Shown one piece after another: positions 1 to 8,801 of a DNA stretch of 64,000 nucleotides. The notes below the pieces were generated by a model that worked only from the letters and a program-made list of their open reading frames with translations, was not told the origin of the DNA and did not search any database. The position numbers were made by a program, and so were the translations under genes. Location: NCBI GenBank assembly GCA_034411995.1, contig DAOUME010000030.1, positions 74,845 through 138,844 of the forward strand, in the 5' to 3' direction. Source of the DNA: JAUVXJ01 sp034411995. GTDB lineage: Bacteria; Chloroflexota; Anaerolineae; UBA7937; B3-Chlor. The first letter of the stretch is position 1. Each line of letters starts with the position of its first letter.

Positions 1-964
1 AGACGCTTTCGTATTCTGGCCCGGCGTCCTGAACCAGGCCATAGCGATGCTCCTTGGTGCGGACATAGCGATGGCAGGCGATGGAACAAGAGAAGCACGA
101 CTCTCGACCGACAAGATAGCCTTGCTGTTCGAGGTACTGTCCACCGATCTTCTCTGCTCCATCGATTCCGACACGACTGAAATTGTAAGATGCGAGTTCG
201 CCCGCCTCGTTGGCAGGCGCTACATCGCCCGCGGTGCCCCAGTTGAAGAGCCTCTCCGAGGTAGTGTCCTCAGCCAGCTCGCTGCGGGTGCGGGCTGCCA
301 AGGTGGCGAATTCCTGTCCTTGGGCCACCCGTAGGCCACCGCTGCCCCGCACAGCAACGGCTTTGAGGTTCTTCGACCCCATCACTGCCCCGACGCCACC
401 CCGACTCGCCGAGTTGAAGAGGGAGAAGATAATAGAGGCGAATAGCACCCGGTTCTCGCCAGCGGGTCCGATGACGGCGGTCTGAATCTCCTCATCGCCC
501 AGTTCTTGCTTGATGAGGCGGTCCGCCTCCCGGGTGCCGCATCCCCAGAGGTGACGGGCGTCACGGATTGCCACTTCTCCATCGTCTATCCACAGGTAGA
601 CGGGATGCACAGCCTGGCCCCTGATCGCGAGGTAGTCATAGCCAGCGTATTTCAACTCGGCACCCAGATGGCCCCCCGCGCTTACTTTGAGGTAGAGACC
701 CGTGGCGGGACCTTTGCAGGTCACGCAGCTGCGACCGGCAGAGGGCGCACTTGTGCCCGTCAATGACCCCGTGCTAAGAACCAACACGTTCTCGGCACCC
801 AGCGGATCTATGCCTGGCGCAAGCCGTTCATACAGGAGCTTGGCAGCAATACCCCTGCCACCCAGAAAGGTGAGCAAGTCACCAGGCTCAACCCGTTCGA
901 CCTTCGTCTCCCGGGAGGTCAATTCCACATTGAGTACTCGCTGTTCCCCCAGGTCTCTGATCAT
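1..964 (-). CDS. Aldehyde:ferredoxin oxidoreductase, N-terminal part (cut by window edge)
   Basis: The minus-strand frame is open from an ATG at 964 to the window edge, about 321 residues of an AOR that normally has about 600. It begins MIRDLGEQRVLNVEL and carries the AOR N-terminal signatures: LGGRGIAAKLLYE, a SAGRSCVTCKGP segment in the place of the pterin-site loop, IGPAGEN and GAVMGSKNLKAVAV. Near its readable end is CFSCSIAC, the canonical CxxCxxxC ligand set for the [4Fe-4S] cluster of tungsten AORs. The enzyme family oxidises aldehydes to acids with ferredoxin as acceptor, using a tungsten bis-pterin. The start lies 10 nt after the stop of the ferredoxin at 975, so the two are probably co-transcribed and the ferredoxin is a likely partner. 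The family is secure; the substrate is unknown. Confidence 0.88.
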   Translation of the reverse strand, partial: MIRDLGEQRVLNVELTSRETKVERVEPGDLLTFLGGRGIAAKLLYERLAPGIDPLGAENVLVLSTGSLTGTSAPSAGRSCVTCKGPATGLYLKVSAGGHLGAELKYAGYDYLAIRGQAVHPVYLWIDDGEVAIRDARHLWGCGTREADRLIKQELGDEEIQTAVIGPAGENRVLFASIIFSLFNSASRGGVGAVMGSKNLKAVAVRGSGGLRVAQGQEFATLAARTRSELAEDTTSERLFNWGTAGDVAPANEAGELASYNFSRVGIDGAEKIGGQYLEQQGYLVGRESCFSCSIACHRYVRTKEHRYGLVQDAGPEYESV

Positions 965-974
965 GGTTCCGGTT

Positions 975-1466
975 TCAGCTCCGGCCCTCGGCTATCACGT
1001 AGGTCTCAGCGGTGACTCCAGGCTTATGCTGTGCTACATCCCGGATGGTGACTACCTTCAGCGCGCCGGGGATACAGTTGGCCACACAGGCAGGTTCCCC
1101 GTCGCACAGATCGCAGATCATGGCCACGCCCTTCTCGTCATGGAGACTCACGGCACCTAACGGACAGGCCCTAACGCACTCCCCGCAGCCGATACACGCC
1201 TCCTCATCGATCCGCACCACGGGCACGGTATGGTCAAGGTAGGCTGCGTGGGAGGGACAGGCCTGGACACAGGCAAGGCGAGTGCAGCTCACGCAGGCAA
1301 CCGGGACAGTCACACCTCGATCCATCACACGCACAATGCGTATCCGCGAAAGCGCGGGCGAAAAGAACCCCTCGTGAGCGAAAGAACACACCAGCTCACA
1401 CACCCTGCAAGCGGTGCATTTCTCCACGTCGACGCCCAGGCCACTGCTCATGACTCGGAAGCTCAC
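975..1466 (-). CDS. Polyferredoxin, 4Fe-4S dicluster electron-transfer subunit of AOR
   Basis: This 163-residue protein has Cys-rich motifs of the HycB/YdhY type: CTACRVCELVC, CVSCTRLACVQACP, CIGCGECVRACP and CDLCDGEPACVANCIP, enough for about four [4Fe-4S] clusters. Proteins of this kind sit beside AORs and shuttle electrons between the tungsten enzyme and other carriers. The GTG start at 1466 overlaps the TGA of the upstream flavoprotein (GTGA), a sign of translational coupling. An ATG five codons further in (1451) is an alternative start. It lies between a flavoprotein gene and an AOR gene and is related to the second polyferredoxin at 2411-2914. Confidence 0.9.
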   Translation of the reverse strand: MSFRVMSSGLGVDVEKCTACRVCELVCSFAHEGFFSPALSRIRIVRVMDRGVTVPVACVSCTRLACVQACPSHAAYLDHTVPVVRIDEEACIGCGECVRACPLGAVSLHDEKGVAMICDLCDGEPACVANCIPGALKVVTIRDVAQHKPGVTAETYVIAEGRS

Positions 1467-2203
1467 AGCTCGGCGGAAGGGAGTCGGCTCAAGAACGGAC
1501 CGAAGTTGCCGTCCTCGACCAGCATGTCACGACAGGCCATACCCCCGGCCTGAACGATCATGGCCACTTGGACGACACGCTTGCCCAGACTCTGCGCCGC
1601 CGCCACCGCCGCTTGCGCGTCCAGGTCCCCTTCCTCGTACAGACGGCGTAGGCCATCCTTGCGAAGCGTGTTGCGAGTCCATCCGGCCGCTCCCAGGTAG
1701 GACTGCCACTCATCTCCCGAGACCGGCAGACAACTCATCAGCACTGCGTGATTGATCAGGTAGGACATGACTTGTTCCTGTCCGGCGAAGACACAGCCGC
1801 CCTGCACGGCGACGCCAACGACTTTGAGGTTCTTGGCGTCGATGGCCTCAGCGCCTCCAGACGCGTAGACCATGCTATTCCCAAGCCTGTCTATGAAGGC
1901 TTTCAACTGGGCCGGTATGGCCATGTTGTACACCGGTACGGAATAGATGATCGCATCCGCCGCATGCCATTTGTCTCGAAGCTCCTGGAAGTCGTCCTCG
2001 GTCGCACACTCGCCGGTCTTGCTGCAGCGATCACAGGCGATGCACGGCGCGATCTGTTTTCCGGCTAGCGAGAACGTCTGGGCATCCACAAGGTCAGGAG
2101 CGACGGCCACCGCCCCTTTGATCACGCACTTGAGAAGGTAGTTGCTGTTGCCCTTCTTGCGCGGGCTACCACAGATACCCAGCAGTTTGATGCGTCTCAC
2201 CAT
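1463..2203 (-). CDS. NADPH-dependent FMN reductase / iron-sulfur flavoprotein family
   Basis: A flavodoxin-fold protein with the FMN phosphate loop GICGSPRKKGNSN near the N-terminus, a CIACDRCSKTGEC cluster of cysteines at about residues 55-68, as in iron-sulfur flavoproteins, and the SVPVYNMAIPAQLKAFIDR motif of the NADPH-dependent FMN reductase family. I place the start at the ATG at 2203 because GGGAGG lies just upstream; the frame also stays open to 2251. That gives 246 residues. Its position between two polyferredoxins and AORs suggests that it connects AOR-derived low-potential electrons to NAD(P)H or a flavin carrier (inference). Its stop overlaps the next start. Confidence 0.85.
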   Translation of the reverse strand: MVRRIKLLGICGSPRKKGNSNYLLKCVIKGAVAVAPDLVDAQTFSLAGKQIAPCIACDRCSKTGECATEDDFQELRDKWHAADAIIYSVPVYNMAIPAQLKAFIDRLGNSMVYASGGAEAIDAKNLKVVGVAVQGGCVFAGQEQVMSYLINHAVLMSCLPVSGDEWQSYLGAAGWTRNTLRKDGLRRLYEEGDLDAQAAVAAAQSLGKRVVQVAMIVQAGGMACRDMLVEDGNFGPFLSRLPSAEL

Positions 2204-2410
2204 GACCTCCCATCTAGGCCAATGGACCCCCTGGAGGAGGCTCCTGCTCACTGATCGGTAAGGGAGCGACCCCTATGGCCGCGCAGCAAGGAATAGTCGA
2301 CTCCGGCCCTCCAATTGTGGGGCGTGTGCAGCCAAACTCAGTCCCCGACACAGCGTCCCGCCTTGAAGGGGCCCTGGTGCCGGTGACGAGGGAGGACAGA
2401 CTGGTCCCGC

Positions 2411-2914
2411 CTAGGCACTCGGCAACGCCACCAGGCGTCTTGCGCCCGCCACGTCTCTGAGCCGATCTGCTGCCTGCCTCTGCTTCGTGCTACGTTGTTC
2501 TTCGACCTCTGCGTACTTCAAGGCTCCATAGACACAGAACCTGACACACAGAGGATCGCCGTCGCATAGGTCGCATTTGAACACTCGGCTGTGTGTGCTG
2601 TCGAAGGCCATCGCGCCGAAAGGGCAGACCGCGATACACATCCTGCAACCGATACACTTCTCATAATCGACAGACACCCTTCCCAGGGAGCCGTCACGCG
2701 AGATGGCACCTACAGGGCAGATGGAGGCACAAGGGGCAGACTCACAGTGAGCACACGTGATCGGCACGCCCTGGCCTGGCATCTCCCACTGGATGATCGA
2801 GATCCGGCTAAGACTCGGACTGATTGCCCTCTCGTGGTGGATGGAACACGCCATCTCACAAGTCCGGCAACCAACACACTTCTCGTAGTCGATGACCAGT
2901 TGCTTAGGCATCAC
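2411..2914 (-). CDS. Polyferredoxin, second AOR-associated electron-transfer subunit
   Basis: A 167-residue polyferredoxin with CVGCRTCEMAC, CAHCESAPCASICP, CIGCRMCIAVCP and CDLCDGDPLCVRFC, predicting about four [4Fe-4S] clusters. It resembles the ferredoxin at 975-1466 in layout (N-terminal cluster, ISPSLSRISII segment, three further clusters), so the two are probably paralogues. Translation starts at an ATG-ATG pair at 2914/2911, overlapping the last codons of the upstream AOR by 11 or 8 nt, which indicates coupling. The charged tail after about residue 140 has no cluster motif. It is probably the dedicated electron acceptor of the AOR encoded just upstream. Confidence 0.9.
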   Translation of the reverse strand: MMPKQLVIDYEKCVGCRTCEMACSIHHERAISPSLSRISIIQWEMPGQGVPITCAHCESAPCASICPVGAISRDGSLGRVSVDYEKCIGCRMCIAVCPFGAMAFDSTHSRVFKCDLCDGDPLCVRFCVYGALKYAEVEEQRSTKQRQAADRLRDVAGARRLVALPSA

Positions 2915-4832
2915 TTGTTACCTGCTCCCGGGAGTTGTCACCCTGCTCAAGTTGGCGCTCGAAGGTCTCCCATTCTTGCGAGAGGCCGAGGTTGTGGAAA
3001 GTCTCTCTCATGGGCACTCCGTCCTCATCCCACCCACGGAGCGCATAGTACTCGCTGAGCATCCGCTGAAACTCCGCCGTGTCAAGCCGCTCACCCTTGA
3101 ACCGCCCCCCCGGCACGGCTGTCTCGAAGAGACGTTTCGGAAAACCGTCGTCTGCTCTGCGTACACCCCTTATAGTGTTGAATGCTCTCTCCAAGGTCTT
3201 CACTCTCCTGGCCGCTAGGAGCAATTCGTCCTCGGTAGTATCCTGCCCAGTGGCCAGGGAGAAGAGCTTCGCGGGAACCTCCAGCGAGCGCGTGATCGAC
3301 CAGGGGATAAGCCATTGGCACATCCCCAGCAGGTCCACAGCGATACTACGATCCTCGTAGTCCGCAACCATGGGAGCTTTTTTCTCGTAGGACGTAGGAT
3401 CTAGCACCCGGCTCGTGCCGTACTGCTGGGCAGCCCAGCGAGCAGCTCCCTCCTGGTCACCCCACAAGGCATAGTCGATGCTCCCTCCCTCTGCCTGGTT
3501 CCCTGCGTTCACAGCCGCGGCCAGCGCCATCGATTTGTAGGCCCGCACATCATACTGCTCCATCTCCATACCCTTCACCACCATGGCGCACTCTTCTGCT
3601 CCAGGACCAATCTCGCGGGCTGCGGCCTGTACCCCGTTCTTGAAGAGCCGTCCGAACCCCTCTTGCCTTCCTATCTTGTGTATCGTGGACAAGATGGCCG
3701 TCTCATCCCCTCTCTCCATGGGGATGCCATCGGTATCCCTGGCATCTATGATGCCCCTGTGATAAAGCTCCATCAGGAAGGAGATGATATTGCCGGTGGC
3801 AGTGATATCCAGCCCGTAGGCGTTGCAGAGATAGGTAGCGTGAAACATCACCTTGCGGTCGTTGTTCCACACGTTGCTGGCGAACGACCCCCAACCGTTG
3901 CACTTTGTCATACCGTGACCGATGCCGGGAACGTGGAACATGTGGAAGTGATTAACAGGGCATCCAAAACACCCGTACTGCCCCACGGCAAAACGATCAT
4001 AGAAACCCTCTGGAGGACCGAAGGATCCCACCTCGTCCCAACTAGCGTCGTCCGTTTCCCAGTTGCCGAGGGGATCCTCGTTGAGTCCGGACCCCAGAGT
4101 ATACATGTCGCCTACGCCGCCTGCTGCTTCCCGGCGCATGCCTGGATGATCGCGCAGCCATTTCTGGGTCTCTCGGCAGGCAGCAACGAACTGTTCCGGC
4201 TGGGCAAGTGTGATCTGGCCTGTCCCCCTGATGGCCACGGCCTTCAGGTTCTTGGAACCCATAATCGCCCCGAACCCGTACCGCCCGGCGGCACTTCCCA
4301 TTCCAGTGATCAGACAAGCAAAGTTCACCAGGCTCTCACCCGCGGGGCCTATGGACACGACCTCTAGGGGGGTCCCCAGCTCCTCCCGTAAGCGTCCGGC
4401 CGTCTCCCGGGTATCTTGGTGCCAGAGGTGCTCAGCGTCTCTGATCTCCACCGCTTGATCCTGGATGTGCAAGTAGACTGGCACTTCAGACCTTCCCTGG
4501 ATAGCCAGGGCATCATAGCCGGCGTGCCGAAGCGAGGCGCCCAGAGATCCTCCGATTCCGGCGCTGCCCATGAGGCCGTGGGGGGACATGGCCATCACTT
4601 TGGTCCGAGAAGAAGACGGTGCCAGGGTGCCGCTCAGTACGCCGGGGCCGAAGAAGAGTATGTTGGCCGGATCGTATGAGCGTACTTCGCGGCCCACCTC
4701 ATCGAAGAGGATCTTGGCACCTACGCCCCTACCCCCGATCCACGATTTGCTGTAGGGCTGTGTATCATCGGCGCTCCAAGACGCGCTAGACAAATCTACC
4801 CTAAGGATTCGACCAGACCACCCGTACGGCAT
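2904..4832 (-). CDS. Aldehyde:ferredoxin oxidoreductase paralogue with CxxCxxxH cluster motif
   Basis: Full-length AOR family protein, 642 residues. It has GGRGVGAKILFDE at about 33-45, the substrate/pterin loop APSSSRTKVM at about 71-80, GAIMGSKNLKAVAI at about 188-201, and DLLGMC with Cys505 as the distal cluster ligand. The proximal ligand motif reads Cys288-x-x-Cys291-x3-His295: the third Cys of the canonical CxxCxxxC is His. Lys310-Cys311 (TKCNGWG) follows closely and could contribute another thiolate. GGAGAGGA precedes the ATG. The gene overlaps the polyferredoxin at 2411-2914. Reaction by family: aldehyde plus water to carboxylate plus reduced ferredoxin, or the reverse with activated acids. 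Confidence 0.92.
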   Translation of the reverse strand: MPYGWSGRILRVDLSSASWSADDTQPYSKSWIGGRGVGAKILFDEVGREVRSYDPANILFFGPGVLSGTLAPSSSRTKVMAMSPHGLMGSAGIGGSLGASLRHAGYDALAIQGRSEVPVYLHIQDQAVEIRDAEHLWHQDTRETAGRLREELGTPLEVVSIGPAGESLVNFACLITGMGSAAGRYGFGAIMGSKNLKAVAIRGTGQITLAQPEQFVAACRETQKWLRDHPGMRREAAGGVGDMYTLGSGLNEDPLGNWETDDASWDEVGSFGPPEGFYDRFAVGQYGCFGCPVNHFHMFHVPGIGHGMTKCNGWGSFASNVWNNDRKVMFHATYLCNAYGLDITATGNIISFLMELYHRGIIDARDTDGIPMERGDETAILSTIHKIGRQEGFGRLFKNGVQAAAREIGPGAEECAMVVKGMEMEQYDVRAYKSMALAAAVNAGNQAEGGSIDYALWGDQEGAARWAAQQYGTSRVLDPTSYEKKAPMVADYEDRSIAVDLLGMCQWLIPWSITRSLEVPAKLFSLATGQDTTEDELLLAARRVKTLERAFNTIRGVRRADDGFPKRLFETAVPGGRFKGERLDTAEFQRMLSEYYALRGWDEDGVPMRETFHNLGLSQEWETFERQLEQGDNSREQVTSDA

Positions 4833-5047
4833 GTTCCTCTCCGCGCCTGAAAGTCGCTAAGCAATTCCATCCCAACAGAGCGCTCCGAATGCTGGCTCTG
4901 TGAACCGCTCCCGAGGCTCCCACTCCGGGCTCCTGCTCGGCTGATCATTGGTGCGCTGGCCTGCACGTAGGACCCCAATGTTGGAGCGAACAGGCCGACC
5001 CATAGCAGTGGCAGCATGCACACCCCTCATAGTCTAAACGCAGCGGC

Positions 5048-7003
5048 CTACGTATCTGTCTGCACCCGTTGCGAGAAGTCCTCATTCTGACCAAGAGGAC
5101 CCTGGAACGTCTCCCATTCGGCAGAGAGGCCAAGCTCGCGGAAAGTCTGCTCAGTGGGTACGCCCTCTTCGTCCCAACCGCGCAAGGCATAGTATTCGCT
5201 GAGCATCTGCTCGAACTTCTCCCTGTCCAGTCTCTGACCTTTGTGCACACCGTCGGGGACCGCTGTTTCGAAGAGTCGGCGAGGAAGTGTGTGCTGTTTG
5301 CGCGCTGTGCCCCTCTTGACGTTAAACGCCCTCTCCAGCGTCTTGATCCTCTGCGCCGCCGCCAAGAGGTCGTCCTCACTGAAGTCCTTTCCGGTGGCCA
5401 TGGACAGGAGTCTCGCCGGCAGTTCCAGCGAGGTAGTGATTGACCACGGGATCAGCCAACGGCAGGTGCCCACGATGTCCACGGCCCGGCACAGGTTTTC
5501 ATGATCCCAAACCGAGATCGCCTTACCTTCGTACGATGTGGCGGGGGGAACGGTCTCCGATCCGTAAAGCGCCTTGGCCCATCTCTTCAACTCCCGCTGG
5601 TCCACGCCTCCGAACAGAGCGTTGTAGTCAAAGGCGATGCCTTCGGCGACACCACCGCTATCTATCGCTGCGATCAACGCCATGGACTTGAACGCTCGAA
5701 CTTCGCATTGCTCCATTTCCTCCCCATTGACCACCATCGCGCACTCCTCGGCGCCTTTGCCGATTTCCTGGGCCGCACCCCGCACGCCGTTCTTGAACAG
5801 CCTACCGAACCCCTCTTGCTTCCCAATCTTGTGGATGGTCGAGAGAACCGCACGTTCGTCGCCTCGCCCCATGGGAATGCCGTCGGTATCCTCTTCGGTG
5901 ATCATCCCTCGCTGATAGAGTTCCATGAGAAAAGATATGGCACCGCCCGCCGCAGTGATGTTCAAGCCATAGCGGTTGCACAGGATGTTGGCATGCAACA
6001 TCAGCTTCCGATCATTGTTCCACACGTTGCCGGCGAAGGTCCCCCATCCCCAGCACTTGGTGGTTCCACTACCCACACCGGGCAAGTAGAAGACATGAAA
6101 ATGGCTCACCGGGCAGCCCAGGCAACCATACTGATGCGTGGCATAGTCGTTCCAGAATTCTTCCTCTCCTTCGAACGCCTTCTGGAAGCCGCCGAGCCGG
6201 TCCCAACTGGCATCCACGGCTTCCCAGTTACCTATGGGAAACTGGCCGATCTGCTGCGCATCGCCCAGCCAATGCCGGTCGCCCCCGTATTCACGGGCCT
6301 CCGGTATCATGCCGGGGTGCTCTCTGAGCCACCTGTGGGCTTCCTCGCAAGCCGCCGTGAACGCCTCGGGATCGGCGACGCGTACCTCTCGAGTTCCGTC
6401 GACGGCCACGGCCTTGAGGTTCTTGGACCCCATGACGGCACCCAGCCCATGCCGTCCTGCCACACTTCCCATGCCAGTTACTATGGATCCAGATGTCACG
6501 AGATGCTCACCGGCCGGCCCGATGCACACGATCTCCACAGAGTTCCCCATCTCTTCCCTGATGAGCCGTTGCGTCTCCTGCGTGTCCTTGCCCCAGAGTT
6601 GGCCGGCATCCTTCAATTCAACGCAGTCATCCCGGATGCGCAGATAGACTGGCCGTTCGGCAGCCCCTTCGATGATCAGGCAGTCATAGCCAGCCCGTCT
6701 TATCGCTGCGCCCGCGAACCCGCCAATGCCAGAACTCGCCACCAAGCCGCTCGGAGCCACGGAGGTGATCTTCATCCTGGCGGTGGAGGGGGCAAGAGTG
6801 CCTGTCAGGACTCCCGGGGCAAGACAGAGCAGATTCTCCGGGTCAAAAGCCGATGTCGTAGGAGCAACCCCGTCATACATGGCCTTGACGCTGATGCCCC
6901 TTCCACCAATGAACAAGGGTGTATACGGCATCGAATCCTCAGTCCAGGATCGGTTTTCCGAGAGATTTACTCTTAGTACCTTGCCTGACCATCCTAACGG
7001 CAT
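5048..7003 (-). CDS. Aldehyde:ferredoxin oxidoreductase paralogue with CxxCxxxH cluster motif
   Basis: Full-length 651-residue AOR closely related to the gene at 2904-4832 along its whole length (same MPxGWSGxxLRV start, same GSKNLKAVAV, FGRLFKNGVRGAAQEIGKGAEECAMV and IKTLERAFN blocks). Its cluster motif is CLGCPVSH, again His in place of the third Cys, while DIVGTC preserves the distal Cys ligand. The two genes probably arose by duplication and may form a heteromeric or substrate-divided pair. It is the first enzyme gene after the GntR regulator at 7121-7795. The 215 nt between the two AOR genes holds no clear gene. Confidence 0.92.
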   Translation of the reverse strand: MPLGWSGKVLRVNLSENRSWTEDSMPYTPLFIGGRGISVKAMYDGVAPTTSAFDPENLLCLAPGVLTGTLAPSTARMKITSVAPSGLVASSGIGGFAGAAIRRAGYDCLIIEGAAERPVYLRIRDDCVELKDAGQLWGKDTQETQRLIREEMGNSVEIVCIGPAGEHLVTSGSIVTGMGSVAGRHGLGAVMGSKNLKAVAVDGTREVRVADPEAFTAACEEAHRWLREHPGMIPEAREYGGDRHWLGDAQQIGQFPIGNWEAVDASWDRLGGFQKAFEGEEEFWNDYATHQYGCLGCPVSHFHVFYLPGVGSGTTKCWGWGTFAGNVWNNDRKLMLHANILCNRYGLNITAAGGAISFLMELYQRGMITEEDTDGIPMGRGDERAVLSTIHKIGKQEGFGRLFKNGVRGAAQEIGKGAEECAMVVNGEEMEQCEVRAFKSMALIAAIDSGGVAEGIAFDYNALFGGVDQRELKRWAKALYGSETVPPATSYEGKAISVWDHENLCRAVDIVGTCRWLIPWSITTSLELPARLLSMATGKDFSEDDLLAAAQRIKTLERAFNVKRGTARKQHTLPRRLFETAVPDGVHKGQRLDREKFEQMLSEYYALRGWDEEGVPTEQTFRELGLSAEWETFQGPLGQNEDFSQRVQTDT

Positions 7004-7120
7004 GGACTACCCCGCTACCAGCGTGCAGTCTGCATCAGTTGGCCAACGTTTGCAGCAGCGGCCCCATCCAGGGCCCACGTCAGGTCGCCCAGTGTGCCTG
7101 CACATTCGATTGAACAACGC

Positions 7121-7795
7121 TCAAGCCTCGCCAGGTGATGAATCCTGGCGGTCATCACCCCTACCGAGGATGTCAAGTACCCTCTCTCTCCCGTTGGTCA
7201 CATGCTCTCGCAGTCGGAGGTTTGCCATTTCTGAGTCCCCCTTCTCGAGAGCCTCGATGATGGCCTTGTGCTCCGCAATGGAGACGCGAGCACCGCCAGC
7301 CGCCTGGTATGCAGGATAGAGGAATCGCGCCAGGGCACTTTGTATCCGCTCCGTCGAGCAGACCAGGTACCGGTTGCCGGTGCATTGGGCGATCGTGGTG
7401 TGGAACTCGACGTCCAACTCGGTGAGCTCGTAGCAGTCCACGTCGTTACTGGCCTCTTCCTGACGGGAGACTATGCTGCGCAGGCGTTCGAGTTGTTGCG
7501 GCCCGATCCGGCTGGAGACCCGTGCTATGCACGCAGAGCCGATGTCATACATAACGTCATGTATCTCCTGGCAGTCCACGATGCTGAGGGGCTGAATCAA
7601 GACACCCCTGCGCGGTGGGAGCGTGAGTAGATACTGTTGGCTTAGTTGCTGAAGAGCTTCTCTCAAGGGGGTTCTGCTACAGCCCAGCGCCTTTGATAGC
7701 AGTACCTCGCTTACCAGGCCGCCCGGCGCCAATTCACCTGTGATAATCATCCTGCGAAGCTCCCGAGCAACGGTGTCGCTAGCTGATCTGCTCAT
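7121..7795 (-). CDS. GntR-family regulator with FCD ligand-binding domain
   Basis: A 224-residue FadR-subfamily repressor. Residues 1-70 form the winged helix (TVARELRRMIITGELAPGG, LSKALGCSRTPLREALQQL, LTLPPRRGVLIQPL). Residues about 80-210 are the all-helical FCD domain, with the D-x3-H metal-ligand motif in ELDVEFHTTIAQ and EHKAIIEAL with a later REHV. FCD regulators usually sense small organic acids. It is the first gene downstream of the consensus promoter at 8427-8455 and reads toward the AOR genes, so it probably controls its own transcript and the AOR island. Confidence 0.92.
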   Translation of the reverse strand: MSRSASDTVARELRRMIITGELAPGGLVSEVLLSKALGCSRTPLREALQQLSQQYLLTLPPRRGVLIQPLSIVDCQEIHDVMYDIGSACIARVSSRIGPQQLERLRSIVSRQEEASNDVDCYELTELDVEFHTTIAQCTGNRYLVCSTERIQSALARFLYPAYQAAGGARVSIAEHKAIIEALEKGDSEMANLRLREHVTNGRERVLDILGRGDDRQDSSPGEA

Positions 7796-8381
7796 CCCTT
7801 GCCGCCTTTCGAATCCTCAGTACGCAGCGTGCACAATGGCATCACCAATTATCTGCCTACCTGGGAGCCGAGAGGCTGGACACCGACGAAGTTGGTCTCG
7901 GCGCACCCGACAGTGACGATCGTGCGGTCAGGGATGTCGACCGATTAGGGGCATACCATGGCCTCTCAGACTTGGATGTTGCCGCTTGACCCGGCATAGT
8001 GAGGGTGTGATGACATGTCTCTCAACGAATCTGGGATCTCGGTCCAACTCAAGGGATGAGCGCTGCTGTCCGGTAGGTTCTACTCGACGAGCCCCTCCCG
8101 CCTGGACATCATCCGTCCCATTTCGAAGGGCTGTAACGCGATGGCCGCCCTTGTCCCTGTCTATCTGCGCTGCCGGTATAACAGGCCCTCCGCCCTCGGG
8201 AGAACGAGCCAGCGGTGGGTGCCGGGGACTGGTGGCTGAAACGATCGAGTGGGGTGCTGGCAGCATGGCCGTGGCAGAGACCTCGGGCCCCTCGCTTCTC
8301 ACGGACGAGCACTGCCGTCCGCACGCCGAAGACACAGCCATCCGCAAATGTCGCCTTTGGATGAATCAACAACGGTCCAGA
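7796..8381 (-). other. Long leader upstream of the GntR gene, no convincing gene
   Basis: About 590 nt separate the predicted transcription start (about 8420) from the GntR ATG. Open frames here (for example 7928-8347 minus and 7986-8396 plus) have the low-complexity Arg/Pro/Gly composition of non-coding GC-rich DNA, no good ribosome site and no recognisable family. It is either a long untranslated leader or decayed coding DNA. Confidence 0.5.
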
Positions 8382-8426
8382 GTGCACAAATTATAGTCTA
8401 TTCTGTGTGCACGAATGATTAAATCA
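8382..8426. promoter_or_regulatory. Candidate operator: palindrome and paired GTGCAC sites at the AOR promoter
   Basis: Just downstream of and overlapping the -10 region are a perfect 11-nt palindrome TGATTAAATCA (8416-8426) and two copies of the self-complementary hexamer GTGCAC (8382-8387 and 8407-8412), 25 nt apart. A second TATAAT lies at 8390-8395 on the minus strand. GntR/FCD repressors commonly bind short palindromes overlapping their own promoters, so these are the best candidate binding sites for the regulator at 7121-7795 (inference from position). Confidence 0.5.
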
Positions 8427-8455
8427 ATTATACATCAGATCTCAGCGTGTGTCAA
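8427..8455 (-). promoter_or_regulatory. Sigma-70-type promoter of the GntR-AOR operon
   Basis: Reading the minus strand, TTGACA (8455-8450), a 17-nt spacer and TATAAT (8432-8427) match the housekeeping consensus at all twelve positions. Transcription would begin near 8420 and run toward the regulator and AOR genes. It sits in the only AT-rich patch of this region. Confidence 0.8.
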
Positions 8456-8801
8456 GCACTTGTCCATTGCGCACCAACAGGGGTGTCGTCTCCGGCGGTT
8501 AGCGGGCGAGGGTACGAGTTCCATTGGGGACGACCCCACTGCCCGTTTGCGACACCCCCTGCTGTCTCGGCACCGGATGCCCTAAACAGTCGGGCCGCAG
8601 GGCCAAGTGGAAGGTCGTGGCCAGCCCCTGACCTGGCCCCCACTCAAGGAGTGCGTTGGGATTCTGTGCCCTGTCCTGGTGAGCGGTAGCTCTCCCCAGG
8701 CTCGTCGTTGGGCACCACAAGGCGAGGGGGGCACGCACTTGCGCCGGGTGGATCATCGCGGAATCAGGCCAAGGAGCTACTGCGACGTGGAAGCGACGTG
8801 G
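8456..8801. other. Intergenic region with a nested inverted repeat
   Basis: No gene is evident. GGGGTGTCG (8480-8488) pairs with CGACACCCC (8550-8558) across 61 nt, and inside the loop TGGGG-ACGA-CCCCA (8525-8538) forms a second small hairpin. It lies after the stop of the peptidase gene, so it could be a terminator or mRNA 3' structure for that transcript, but there is no U-tract. I considered a tRNA and rejected it because no T-arm is present. Confidence 0.35.

Noticed and set aside
5501..6976. Long plus-strand open frame (491 codons) opposite an AOR gene
   Set aside because: It is antisense to a full-length AOR with all family motifs; its composition is that of a complementary-frame shadow in GC-rich DNA.
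7928..8347. Minus-strand 139-codon frame in the GntR leader
   Set aside because: No ribosome site, low-complexity Arg/Pro composition and no recognisable family.
8480..8558. A tRNA gene in the nested inverted repeat
   Set aside because: The outer stem looks like an acceptor, but no TTCRA T-loop or D-arm is present.
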